Below, piece by piece: positions 44,426 to 56,182 of a DNA stretch of 64,000 nt (its first letter is position 1; the number at the start of each line of letters is the position of its first letter). Both the position numbers and the translations under genes were made by a program. Origin of the DNA: Odontesthes bonariensis (taxonomy: Eukaryota; Chordata; Actinopteri; Atheriniformes; Atherinopsidae); NCBI RefSeq assembly GCF_027942865.1, contig NC_134507.1, positions 38,970,797 through 39,034,796 on the forward strand, in the 5' to 3' direction. The notes under the pieces are model-generated. The model was not told the origin of the DNA. It ran no database searches and was given only the letters and a program-made list of their open reading frames with translations.

Positions 44426-44726
44426 GGAACCTGGAAAAGGCTTGAACTCAGTCCCTATGAAAAGAAAATTAAAATGTGTGTGGTTGATCCATGTAGTTGT
44501 CTTATCCACCAGTGACCTCATATTTCCCCTGATGATTGAGGTAAGAAATGCTTTAAACTTCCTGGAACCTGGAAAAGGCTTGAACTCAGTCCCTATGAAA
44601 AGAAAATGAAAATAGAAAGTTTAGGATTCAACCTTTCAGTGTGTGGTTGATCCATGTAGTTGTCTTATCCACCAGTGACCTCACATTTCCCCTGATGATC
44701 GAGGTAAGAAATGCTTTAAACTTCCT
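44426..44726. repeat. Tandem duplication of a ~138-bp block
   Basis: Copy 1 is 44426-44563 and copy 2 is 44564-44726. Both start ggaacctggaaaaggcttga and end gaaatgctttaaacttcct. Copy 2 has about 25 extra bases in the middle (aatagaaagtttaggattca). Divergence is low, so the duplication is fairly recent. No coding role seen. Confidence 0.85.
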
Positions 44727-47118
44727 CCTTTTCCTCCAGTTTGTTCCTGCTCTGCATCCTAAACGTCTCCTCTTCAGCTCATCCAGGTTTGGGGTATCAC
44801 CAACAGCTGAACAACTTTCCCGTTGCTACGGTTACGCATCATAACAGATGTGAAAAACTACCAGAATGACCAGCAGAAGTCCTTCCAGCAGCATCCACAC
44901 CAGCTCAGAAACATGTTTTAGAAGTCTCTGTTTTCACAGAGAAAATCTGAAGAAGATGCAAAGAACTCTGGAATAATGGTGCTGACCTGGTTCGGTTCCA
45001 CCTGAACCCAAAACATTTCATCCAGAGCAAAAAGCTTCCATCCAATATGCATCATCAATCTACATTTATAAATAACTAAAGCTGATATATGAGTTTATTA
45101 TTTTATTTTTTTAACTAGAATTATATTACGGTGGAATTCTGCAGTTAAAGAAAGAGGAAAACCTCCATTAAACCAGGAGTTACAGCAGATTAAATCTATA
45201 AGTTGGTGTAAATATAAATATATATGGAGAAAAATACTTACTTTGTGGTCGCACTGGAGGAAACACAGGTATTCTGCAGAAGCACAGGAGTTCATCCCCT
45301 TCAGATTATGAATATCTGACATTGATTCCTGCTTTTAAAAGAATCAATGAGAAATCCCCAGTGAGACGACACTGCCACCAGGAGGTCAAATTGGAACATT
45401 ACACTATTGTTTGGATCCAGCACTGTGTTCTTCAACAACCTTCAGTTTTACAGATCATTACGGAGGTGGAAAAAGTGAACACAACCTACTGAAAAACACT
45501 GAAGCACAGAAGCAGCGCTCAGTGTGCTTTGGGAGCAGGAACCCCAGAAAGACTTCTGGGGACTGAGGGCATTTTCCTAATTTTTACGTCCCTTCATTCA
45601 TTTGCCTTTTTCAAGCACTTGTTATTACTTATTTGAATTGGCTGATGAGACAATTCTTCTTGCTGCTTCCTGATTTTGATTAGTTTCAGGTGTAGTCTGA
45701 GTAAGAGGAGAGAATAATGCAAAACAAGAAGATGCAGCACTGATCAGACACGGCTGGATCTCAACAGGAAACACTCACTGAGAACCAGATCTAACGTGTG
45801 ACTTCCACTGTGAGTCAGCTCAGTTACAAACTGGGTTTAACTTCTGAGGTTCGTCTCTGTCCCGCTAACAGCCCCCCAGCTGGCTCACCATGTTTTGCCA
45901 CATATACACAACATGACGGGGTTCATTCGGGGGAGGTGATTTCACTGATGACCATCTGCATACAGGAAGACAGTCCTGCGTAACATTCAGTCGCTACAGC
46001 GACTGTCTTGCATTTCTGGTGGCTACTTCCTGTTCAGCCAGGACCGTAGCGCCAGTCGCTAACACACAAAAGTCACCGCTGATCACATCTTTAGGCAAAA
46101 GTGGGATTTGTCAGTGAGATTCTCCCGCTGTGAGCGGCAGAAAGCACTTTCTAAGAAACTCTTAAGGACATAATAGCTGTGGGGACGTAGTTACCACAAG
46201 AACACAATACAACTCCAAGTCTGTGCTGAACATTTTCCACTGAAATGCTCAGGGTACGCCAAACACAGTCAGCTTACAACTAAAGGGAACAAAAACAGCC
46301 GAAGCAGGTTTAAATCATCAGCGTTTGAGTTTGTAGATACAATCCAATAAAGTATAAGGGTGTCGTGTGCACACTCTGCCACCGGGTGTTCTGGGTAAGT
46401 TGTGTAGCCGTCGGGGCAGAAGAAGAAGAAGAAGAAGAAGAGTTGTGGACTAAAACAATGTGAGCAGCGCAACTGAGAGCATCTGAGATTACAGCAGAAT
46501 GTCTGTTTGGTAAATCTGCTCAGTACCTGATTGTGTGAGTAACTGAGCAGTTGTAGAAGCAACAAACAGATCAGTTCAGTTTTCTCGTGTTAAACGGTTC
46601 AATTCAAAGTACCGTTAGCCTGCTTAGCTGCCTTTTCCCTCAGTGCAGCCATGACGTTTGGACTAAAATCCGTTCACACGTCTGAGTCCAACACAACAGA
46701 CATTTGAAAGAGTTTCACAGCTTGAAGTTGGGCCTCATGCCCTTTTAGTGTTGGAACAGCCTTAACTTTCAGCTTCAGTCATGAGCATCATACAGCTGTC
46801 TGGGAAGTACAGGGAACAACTCCAAACCTTTTTCAGACTGCGTTAAAGATTTCTGGGTCTTTGGGGAAGATGATAAGGGTCAACTTTCCCTCGTAACCAA
46901 ACACACATTTTCTTCAAAAATATCAGTGTAGCAAGAACAGGAAAAGCACGTGAAAAGTTAACATCTGACCTTTAATGAACTGCAGAACAATAAAATACAG
47001 AGGATACATAAGATTTTTAATCTGAACAAATGCAAGGCTTCTGATTGGTAGTTCCTGTTGCTGCTCTCAGGTGAATGTTTGCTTATCTGCCGTAAAAATT
47101 GTTGTTGATTTAAGCCAA
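44727..47118. other. Anonymous intergenic sequence with a (GAA)n microsatellite
   Basis: A GAA trinucleotide run lies at about 46418-46442. A small perfect inverted repeat (cagtcgct-ac-agcgactg) lies near 45989. The part left of 47118 is the 3' flank of the zinc-finger gene and contains an ATTAAA hexamer near 46970 that could be its poly(A) signal. Nothing else recognised. Confidence 0.3.
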
Positions 47119-50100
47119 TCATTTCTCTGCAGTGTGACTACGTTGGTGTCTCTTTAGACGACCTAATCCAGTGAAAGCTGCCCCACACTGACCACAGATG
47201 AAAGGTTTCTCTCCTGTGTGAATATGTTGGTGTGTCGTTAGATTACCTAATCTAGTGAAAGCTGCCCCACACTGACCACAGCTGTAAGGCTTCTCTCCTG
47301 TGTGAATACGTTGGTGTCTCTTTAGATTACCTAATCTAGTGAAAGCTGCCCCACACTGACCACAGCTGAAAGGTTTCTCTCCTGTGTGAATATGTTGGTG
47401 TGTCTTTAGACTACCTAATGTAGTGAAAGCTGCCCCACACTGACCACAGCTGAACGGCTTCTCTCCTGTGTGAATAAGTTGGTGTGTCTTTAGATTACCT
47501 AATTGAGTGAAAGCTGCCCCACACTGATCACAGCTGTAAGGCTTCTCTCCTGTGTGAATACGTTGGTGTTTCTTTAGATCAGATAATCTAGTGAAAGCTG
47601 CCCCACACTGAACACAGCTGAAAGGCTTCTCTCCTGAGTGAATACGTTGGTGTGTCTTTAGATTAGCTAATGCAGTGAAAGCTGCCCCACACTGGTCACA
47701 GCTGTATGGCTTCTCTCCTGAGTGAATACGTTGGTGTGTCTTTAGATTAGCTAATGCAGTGAAAGCTGCCCCACACTGACCACAGCTGTATGGCTTCTCT
47801 CCTGTGTGACTACGTTGGTGTCTCTTTAGAGTAGATAACTGAGTGAAAGCTGCCCCACACTGACCACAGCTGTATGGCTTCTCTCCAGTATGAAGCCTCC
47901 GATGATACCTCAGATTTGATCGTTTGATAACTTTCCCACAGTCCTTACAGCAGTGCCATCTGGATCCCTCTTGGGCTCCATGTTTCTGCAATGACAGAGA
48001 GGAAGACTTGGATCCTTTTGAAGTTCACACAAAAGATTTATCTACGCTAACCAACATATTCTAACTGGACCTGGACAGACCGAGCCACACAGGTCTCAAT
48101 ATCACAGATCAAACGTGAACGCTGAGGGTGCGTTTATAAGTGCCCTCAGCTATCAGCACTGTGCTCTGATGTGTTCTGCACACGTTCAGCTTTTTAAGCA
48201 GTAAACTCTTGCTTTTTGCTCTTTCACTAATTCTTTTTGTCATGATGAAACTCTGAAAAGGAACTTGAGCTACAATATTTCTAAATGATGGAAGGAACCA
48301 GAGTCTTGTCCAAGTTGTTCACTTAAACACCATGTAGAGGTTGGGCTGAAAAAGGTTGATGACCGCTGGTTTAAAGGAATAAAAGTAACAGTGGTGGTAA
48401 TACATGACATTCTTTACACTTAACCTACTTGATGTGGTTCAACACTTTAAGTACCTCGGGGTAATCTTTGATTCTAATCTTAATTTTAAGCAACACGTTA
48501 AAAAAGTCACAAATCCAATTAAATTTAACTTATCAAATTTCAAACATGCGAGACCCTTCCTGACTATGGAGTCAGCGAAGACTTCTACGCATGCAGTGAT
48601 ACTTCCTCGTATTTCCTGCTGTTATACAACATGGTCACATACATCAGTGCAAAATCTTGGACTTTGATAGCTATCAGCTGTTTTTGGATGTCTGTCTCAT
48701 CTTTCAGGTTTCCAAAGGATTAGCCCCTCCACTATTACAGGATTTCATAAAGACAGAATCCTCTAGAGTAAACACCAGAGGTCCGTTTCACGTAGCAGGT
48801 TTAGTGAAAACTCTGAGTAGGTTAACCCTGAAATGAGGGAAACCCTGAGTTTTCCGTTTCACAAAGGGAGATAACTCAACCCTTAGAAAGAGGGGTAACT
48901 CTAGCCTGTTTCACAAAGAGAGGTAACTTAACCTCACGGTCAGTTACCGGAGTAACAGACTCTCTGAACCTAACCTGGTCGGGACCAGGTTTTATTCAAG
49001 AAACCTTGAGTTTCTTTCTGTCTCCGCCCTCTTTCAGCCACACACGCCATTTGATTTCCTCATTCATTCAGTCAGCAGAGCGAGTTCTTCTACTTCTAGA
49101 AGTCCATTAGATACAGTAGGAGGCGACTTTTTTCACGAACATGTCCTTTTGACAACAATCCCGTGGATGAAGGTGCAGCATTATTGCGCAGAGAAATAAA
49201 TATTCGTCGGAGATGGTTATCAGACCGCGCATAGATTTTTGCATTTACAGACAATTATCTTTTTGAGCGGGACCATCAGAATATGTTGGGACAAAAGAAA
49301 AAAAAGATATAAAAGACAAATAAATATTTGTATGAATAGGCTTAAAAAAGACATATATCGGCCTATTATATTTTATAAAGGCACTCGTGTGTGGGGGGTG
49401 GATTCCCTCCGGGGATTCCCTCAGCTGCCACTGCCCTCCCGTTAGAGGTGGTGGCCACCACCCGTTTTACGGGCATCTGCCTTCTTTCTGTTGGCTCAGT
49501 AGAAGTCTGTGTTGGTTTAAATAGGCTTAATTATTTAACAGAACATGATATAGATGATGACTCAAAATTGTCCTTCTGAGTGACTGTGAGTGTGTATGGT
49601 TGTTTGTCTCGTTTGTCTCTATGTGGCCCTGTGATGGACTGGCGGCCTGTCCAGGGTGTACCCTGCCTCTTGCCCATTGACCGCTGGGATAGGCTCCAGC
49701 CCCCCCGCGACCCGACTGACGGATTCAGCGGTATAGATAATGGATGGATGGATGATATAGATGAGAAGACATAGTTTATGTGTGTGAAAACAGCATTATG
49801 TTGGGACTAAAAATAACTGCACAGTCAAATAGCCACTTAATATTTATTTTACAGTGTAAAACATGATCGAAATGAGGTACCTCCATGCCGAGGTCTCACC
49901 TGTTTGAACAATGTTTTTATATTTCATCTTAAACTGCTGCCAAGTGCGCTTCTCCCCTGCGGGATTGCACCTAAATGAAATAAATGAATGGGCTACCATT
50001 CAAGCAGTTTCCCTGTAATATTATTGTGATTGCAAAGGACTACATTTAAACTTACACTTTTGCAGCAGCAGCGGTGTTGCGCATTAAGATTTCCAATTTG

Positions 50101-51907
50101 AGGTTAGTGAAAAATATAGCCCCTCCTCTTCCCCGTTGCCAAGGTGACTCGTCGAATCGGGGCTCCATTGATGCTGGCTTTTTAAAGTTGTGGTGCACGC
50201 GCTAAACTCAAGGTGAACTTACTCAGAGTTGATTAACCTCACTCAAATCAGCGTTTCTGGAACCGAAAACTCAGAGTTTTCTATCTCAGAGTAGATCAAC
50301 TCAGAGATCAGGAATAGACTCAGAGTTGGTTGAACCTGCTTTGTGAAACGGACCCCAGAGCACTAGAGGAGACTGATGTGCAATGATGCAGGACTAAGTT
50401 TGGCCAAGTGGTGGAGTCCATCAGAGGAACAGTGCTGGAACACACTGCCAACTCGTGTTAGAAACTGGGACAATTCCACCACCTTTAAAAAGACCCTTAA
50501 ACAGTGGTTGAAAACAGCCAGAGCTGCTCTCATGGGTTACCTCTGCGTCTTTTCTCTTTTGTGTACGGACTCTTAACTTTGATGTGAATCTTTCTAAATA
50601 TTTTCTGTTTGTTTGTTTTTTAGTTTTTGTCATGGTGTATTGTCTGTATGTTTTTATGATACCTGCCTGAGGACAACGGATGAAATTTAGCAACTGTGCT
50701 AACTCCGGCATATTTACATGCCTTGCTGATATGTTGATTAATGTGCAGTGTCAGTGTTTCCCACACATAGACTAATTCGTGGCGGTGCGCCACAGATTCA
50801 ACACCGGCCGCCACATATTGCATTTCGTTATTATTATTTTTTTTAATGCTGTTTAAAAAATACTCGTATTCGTTAAGCTGCATTTCCTTTCCCTGCTCTC
50901 CCTCCGTCTCTGTCAGTCATGCGTCTCTCTCACATAGCCTACACACACACACACAGCCCCTCCCCTCCGTGCACACCGCGTGTGTCTCCATCAGCGAGAT
51001 CATCCCTGGAAGCATCGCTAGCTTCAGCGTCGCGTTAGATTAGCTCAACCGAAAGAAGACGGCTGGCGAAATTCACCAAAGGTTGGTATTACGTGCACCG
51101 TCCTTTATAAAATCACACATTAAAAAGTCCTATAAAAATATTTTATATTTTTAATACAATGTTGTCCCGACCCATAGCAAACAAGCGATTACGCCTTCTT
51201 TATAAAGTTAACTAGTCGCAAGTTTGCTGTAAAAAAATAAAAAAAGTAGTTGGGTTGTCGAGGTCAAAACACTAGCAGCTGTGAATCAAATAAAGTAGGT
51301 TTTTTAAACTCTTACACTGAATGTTTGCTGCTTCAGTCCAGACGAGTATTGAAAAATATTTTCCGCGATTGAAAAAGAGACGTGCGTGTTGAGGATGAGG
51401 AGCAGCCTGAACCGGAGGTATCAGTCTGAAACAGCTGAACAGTCCGACCAGTGTAATTAGCTATGTTATTCATTTGTTTACAATGAAGATGTGAATATTA
51501 ATACAATAAAGTTCTGTGTGACCAATTATTAACAAAGGAATTATTTTGAAGAATTTTTATTTCTAAACCCCCCCGTGGCCCACCACCACACATTGCCTTC
51601 ACATCTGTGGGAAACACTGAGTGTCCTAACCAAATAAATAAGAAATAAAATAAAAACCTTCCTCCACACTGACCTGTGGCCCGGTGGACCCAGAGGATGA
51701 GCGGGCTCGTTTCCTGGTGGAGGGGTTCTGCTCCTGGTTCAGTTCCTGGTTCTGCTCCTGCTTCAGCTCCTGGTTCTGCTCCTGGTTCTGCTCCTGGTTC
51801 TGCACCTGGTTCAGCTCCTGGTTCTGCTCCTGCTTCAGCTCCTGGTTCTGCTCCTGGTTCAGCTCCTGCTTCAGCTCCTGCATCAGCTCCTGGTTCTGCT
51901 GCTCCAT
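47119..51907 (-). CDS. C2H2 zinc-finger protein, two coding exons (366 aa), ten fingers
   Basis: Spliced model on the minus strand: 51907-51674 (78 codons) joined to 47985-47119 (288 codons plus stop). Exon 1 has an acceptor (actgttgcag) before its 5' end at 51930 and a donor (CCACAG/GTCAGT). Exon 2 has an acceptor (TCTCTGTCATTGCAG). Both borders are phase 0, joining ...GSTGPQ to KHGAQEG.... The N-terminus is a Gln/Glu/Asn-rich repeat from MEQQNQE, then a basic [12 protein letters not shown]. Ten C2H2 fingers follow with TGEKPY/F linkers: an atypical first one ([21 protein letters not shown]) and nine near-identical CGQCGAAFT-type fingers. It is probably a nuclear DNA-binding regulator. No KRAB or other effector domain is seen. 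A 5' noncoding exon should exist further right. Fish have many such genes, so no symbol is given. Confidence 0.75.
48780..50354. mobile_element. PIF/Harbinger-like DNA element, non-autonomous
   Basis: Inverted ends: left GGTCCGTTTCACGTAGCAGG, right (reverse complement) GGTCCGTTTCACAAAGCAGG, followed on both sides by repeats of aactctgag/taaccctgag type. These ends are widespread in fish genomes and are usually placed in Harbinger. The flanks share ccaga (48775-48779 and 50355-50359), within which a 3-bp duplication would be hidden. The interior has no complete transposase and carries a short LINE tail at 49606-49756. Confidence 0.65.
49606..49756 (+). repeat. LINE 3'-tail insertion ending in (GGAT)n
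   Basis: Contains ctggcggcctgtccagggtg, then taccctgcctcttgcccattg and gctgggataggctccagccc, ending in agataatggatggatggatg. This is the abundant fish LINE/SINE tail with a GGAT microsatellite end. It is nested in the Harbinger-like element and 5'-truncated. Confidence 0.7.
50752..51619. mobile_element. hAT-like MITE 55 bp from the 5' coding exon of the zinc-finger gene
   Basis: Both ends read CAGTGTTTCCCACA(C/G)AT when taken inward. The left continues ...TTCGTGGCGGTGCGCCAC and the right (reverse complement) ...TGTGGTGGTGGGCCACGGGG. This end type belongs to fish hAT elements. The flanks share only agtgt, so the target duplication is unclear. The 868-bp interior lacks a transposase. A GC-rich segment at 50890-51080 ends in a possible splice donor. 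Confidence 0.6.
51716..51905 (-). repeat. 6/12/18-nt minisatellite coding the Gln/Glu-rich N-terminus
   Basis: Repeats of ctggttctgctc and ctggttcagctc-type units, all multiples of 6 nt. On the minus strand it codes [12 protein letters not shown] repeats in the frame used by the zinc-finger gene. Because no unit contains a stop in several frames, other frames are also open (a Gly-Ala-Glu-Pro repeat on the minus strand, and Ser/Pro/Ala and Trp/Phe/Cys repeats on the plus strand). Confidence 0.85.
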
Positions 51908-52569
51908 TCTGGTTCTCCGACTGATGGACTCTGCAACAGTCAGCACATACGATAAGATCCAGCTGTGGCGTGTTAAACCACACCCACTTTTCTTCTTCTC
52001 TTGATAACCTTTCTGCACAGTTTTTAACCATCCAGTCACATTCCATTAAACTCATTACTGTGCTTTTTATTTAAATCCCTGTGAACTGTAAAATGCTTCT
52101 TTAAAGACCCACTAAGGTCACAGTTCAAAATATTTGTAGCTTTTTGATCAAATTCAGAAAAAAATGTAATAATATACTCTGTAGACCGACACCCACTGTG
52201 TGCAATATCCCATAAATCTCATCTGAGTCAGTGGAACACCATCAACTTAAATCATTTTACTACATTAAGACAATGATCCTGTTTGAGGAAAGGGTCCCAA
52301 TATCATCCCAAAGACTGAGGTTCAGATTCTCTCCGTTTCTAAACCTGTTCTCATTTCCAGAACCTTTTTATCATGTGCTCAGTCCTTGTTGATTCGTGGA
52401 TAAAAGAAAATATTGGATATGTAAAGGAAAGTGAATAATGAAGCTTTCATGAGACACTTCTGAAGAGGACAGCCAGACTGTCTTTTAATGGGCTTCTGAG
52501 TGTAAATCTGAGAAATCACACACTGATACTGAGGAGAACTGGATTTCTACTGCTCTTGTGATACTTTCC

Positions 52570-55500
52570 TGGATCACCCACAAGTCTTTATAATAATGCT
52601 ATGACTCCTCTTCACACAACTGGATGCAGATTACTTGGTGCACATTTACGTCATGCTGTTGGGACAGCAAACCCAAACATGACTGTACAGATTAGACTGA
52701 AGGACACAGCAGCGAGGCAAACAACCCCCAGCCCTCCCCCCTCACCAGACCCTTTACTCCACATCACCCAAGGTCTCAAAAGGATGTCTCTATCCCAGCC
52801 AGGACTCCAGCGACCACCATCAACCGAGAAACGCAGGGCACCCCCTCCTCCTCCTCTTACATCATCTGTCCTGGCAGAGCAGGACACAGGGGGGGGGGGG
52901 GGGGGGGGGGGCGGGGTGCAGGATGTTCAAGGAGCAGCCCAGCACCCAGAGTTCAAAACAAAGATAGCACTGTTCAAACCAAAGATAACATGCCATGATG
53001 TGTTCAGGGTCCCTGCTATAGAAGTCCGACTTCTGACAGCTGTTCTGAGAACAAGCTGGGGCCCAATAGGATTCCTGTATTAGTTGGTAAAAGAAGGAAT
53101 CGAAAACAGTCAACCTGCTGGGTGAATTTATCTAATCTGTTAACGGTACCACGTACAACTCAGAATACATCAGAGACCACTGTAAACTCCACAAAGCTAG
53201 CCTTACTTAATATTAGATCTCTGTCCAATAAGTCACTGTTAGTTAATGACTTCATAATTTCACACAATTTAGATTTTCTTTTTCTGACAGAAACATGGTT
53301 AACAGAGAGCACAAGTGCTACTGTTCTTAATGAAGCAGCTCCCCCAAACTTTAGTTTTATGGATAAATGCCGAAATGGTAGGAAAGGTGGGGGGGGGCTG
53401 CCTTATTTAAAGATACATTCCAGTGTAAAGAGATATCATTTGGTGATTTCACTTCTTTTGAGTATCTGAGTTTTATTTTAAAGGGTGTTCCTAAAATTCT
53501 GTTCTTAATCATTTACAGATCTCCAGGATACTGTGCAAGTTTTATTGATGATTTTTCTGAATTATTGTCTGTTATTTCGACTGATTTTAACCATTTTATC
53601 TTGACCGGGGATTTTAACATTCACATGGATAATATGACGGATGGTACTGCCAAAGAATTTTCTTCTGTGCTGGACATGTTTGGTTTGTGGCAGCATGTAA
53701 CAGAACCAACGCACCTTCGAGGTCACATTCTGGACCTGCTCATTTCTAAAGGTGTTGATATTTCTTCTGTTGTTGTTACTGATTTGGCCTTGTCTGACTA
53801 TTTTTGTATTTCATTTGATTTACATATTACTCAGAATGTTCAAACAACCAGCTTCTCAGTTAAGAAGAGGTATATCAATACAAGTGCTCAGTTTAGGGAG
53901 GCCATAGTTATGTTACCAACAATGAGCGCAGAGTCGGTTGAAGGAATGCTGGATCATTTTAACTTGAAAATTTTTAATGTAATGGAAGCTGTTGCACCGA
54001 TAAGAATCAAGAGCACCTTGATCAAACAGAAAACCCCATGGAGAAACACCACTGTGGTCAAAAATCTGAAAAGAGAATGCAGGAAAGCTGAACGTAAATG
54101 GAGGAAAACAAAGCTTCAGATTCACTATGAGCTATATAAAGAAAGCCTGCGTAGTTATAACAATGAGCTGTGCAAGGCCAGACAGCTGCATTTATCTGAA
54201 ATGATTAATAAGAATGTCAACAATTCTCGAACTCTGTTTGCTATGGTTGAAAAACTCACAAATCCTCCTAAACAGTCAAACCCAGACCTCCTCTCCACTG
54301 AGAAATGCAACGAATTTGCCCACTTTTTTAGCCAAAAAATCCAAACAATTAGACAAAACATTCACGCAACACAGACAAAAAAGAAAACTAATCTGTGTCT
54401 AAAACCTAGAAATAACTCTGATGTTATGTCACAATTTAATATTGTTAATTTAAAAATCCTAGAGGAAACAGTTCGGCAGCTGATATCAACAACTTGTTCT
54501 CTGGACATAATACCATCCGACTTTTTAAAAACTGTTTTTACCTCAGTAGAAAGTGATCTCCTATGAATAGTTAACAGCTCACTGGCATCAAGCATTTTTC
54601 CCAAGTCACTAAAGACAGCTGCCATTAAGCCACTCCTAAAGAAGAGAACTCTAGACGCTTCTATGATGAACAACTACAGACCTGTCTCTAACCTCTCTTT
54701 TATATCCAAGATTATTGAGAAAGTTGTATTTAACCAGCTCAACGACTTTCTGAATGAAAGTGGAAGTCTTAATAACTTTCAATCAGGCTTCAGACGTCAT
54801 CACAGCACTGAAACAGCTCTGGTCAAAGTGTTAAACGACATTAGGTTGAATACTGATTCTGGTAATGTTTCAGTCCTGGTTCTGTTGGACCTCAGCACTG
54901 CGTTTGATACTGTAGATCACAGAATCCTGTTGCACAGGCTGGAAAACTGGGTTGGACTTTCTGGAGCGGTCCTTAACTGGTTCAGGTCCTACTTAGAAGG
55001 CCGGAGTTATTTTGTTACAATTGGCAGCTATGAATCTGAGCGAGTGGCCATGACTTGTGGAGTCCCCCAGGGGTCAATTCTTGGACCTCTTCTGTTTAAC
55101 TTGTATATGCTCCCTTTGGGTCAGATATTGCAGAATTTTAACATCAATTATCACAGTTATGCAGACGATACATAACTTTATGTGTCTCTGTCACCAGACG
55201 ACTGCAGCCCAGCTGACGTTCTGTGTCAGTGTCTGGAGGAAGTAAACACCTGGATGAGAGATAATTTTCTACAATTAAATGAAGACAAAACTGAGATCAT
55301 TCTGTTTGGTAGCAAAGAGAAGAGGGTCAGCGTTGGTACATATCTTGAGACTCGGGACCTTACAATCACTGATCAAGTTGGTAACCTCGGAGTGTTGATA
55401 GACTCAGATCTGACTTTCAGCAGCCACATCAAAGCTGTCACCAAGGCAGCTTTTTACCACCTCAGAAATATCAACAGAATTAAAGGTTTCCTCTCCCAAA

Positions 55501-56182
55501 AAGACCAGGAGAAACTCATCCATGCATTCATATCCAGTAGACTTGATTACTGTAATGCTCTTTTAACTGGACTTCCCAAAAAGAGCATTAAACATCTGCA
55601 GCTCATCCAGAACGCTGCTGCCAGAGTTTTAACCCGGACTAAGAGATCTGAACACATCACACCAGTTTTAAAATCTTTACACTGGCTTCCAGTCAGTCAC
55701 AGAATAGATTTTAAAAGCCTGCTGATGGTTTACAAATCCCAGGATGGTTTAGGCCCAAAATACATCTGTGATATGTTCAGAGAATATGAACCCAGCAGAG
55801 CTCTTAGATCCAAGGACTCAGGTCAGCTGGTCCAGTCCAGAGTCCAAACTAAACATGGAGAAGCAGCATTTAGCTGTTATGCTGCAAATAAGTGGAACAA
55901 ACTGCCAGTGGAGATTAAACTTTCACCAAATGGAGACATTTTTAAATCCAGGTTAAAAACATTTCTTTTCTCATGTGTCTATGCATGAAATATCTTTTAA
56001 CTTATCTAGACTGTTGCCTGATTTTAAATTCATTTAAATGATTTTATTTGTTTCTCTTTATATTATTTTATGTATTTTTAATGCTTCTTGCACTCCCTGC
56101 TGCAATGCTTTTATTTTATGTAAAGCACTTTGAACTGTTTGTACATGAAATGTGCTATACAGATAAATTTGATTTGATTTGA
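52570..56182 (+). mobile_element. L2-type LINE, second family, nearly full length
   Basis: Plus-strand element with a proline-rich leader region, endonuclease, reverse transcriptase and a 3' UTR ending taaatttgatttgatttgac, the (TTTGA)n tail typical of fish L2 (Maui-type) LINEs. It lies about 640 bp upstream of the zinc-finger coding start, in the opposite orientation. Several frame breaks are present. Confidence 0.85.
52601..55988 (+). pseudogene. L2 ORF (leader, endonuclease, RT), broken
   Basis: The leader (52601-53083) reads MTPLHTTGCRLLGAHLRHAV and is Pro-rich, with a 23-bp G-run at 52889-52911. The endonuclease reads LALLNIRSLSNKSLLVNDFI, LFLTETWL, LTGDFNIHMD and THLRGHILDLLIS. The linker carries a Lys/Arg-rich stretch (KTPWRNTTVVKNLKRECRK). 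The RT reads NNYRPVSNLSFISKIIEKVV, FDTVDHRILLHRLENW, GVPQGSILGPLLFNLYMLPL and YADDT, then FGSKEKR and LHWLPVSHRIDFKSLLMVYK at the C-terminus. Breaks lie near 53100, 53395, 54564 (TGA) and 55174 (TAA after YADDT), so it is not functional. Confidence 0.8.

Larger units (their letters stand above)
48395..50700 (+). mobile_element. LINE RT C-terminal fragment in the zinc-finger intron, split by a Harbinger-like element
   Basis: Left part 48395-48779 reads [35 protein letters not shown] and [18 protein letters not shown]. Right part 50355-50700 reads [20 protein letters not shown] then [11 protein letters not shown]. These are the last blocks of a LINE ORF2 (CR1/L2-like group, family not settled). 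A DNA element lies between them. Decayed, with stops. Confidence 0.6.

Noticed and set aside
45989-46006. Short perfect inverted repeat (8-bp arms)
   Set aside because: Too short and isolated to support a terminator, binding site or element end.
51498-52055. Minus-strand 185-codon frame with Gly-Ala-Glu-Pro repeats
   Set aside because: Alternative frame of the 6-nt-periodic minisatellite. It runs past the splice donor into the MITE and does not match the splice phase of the zinc-finger exon.
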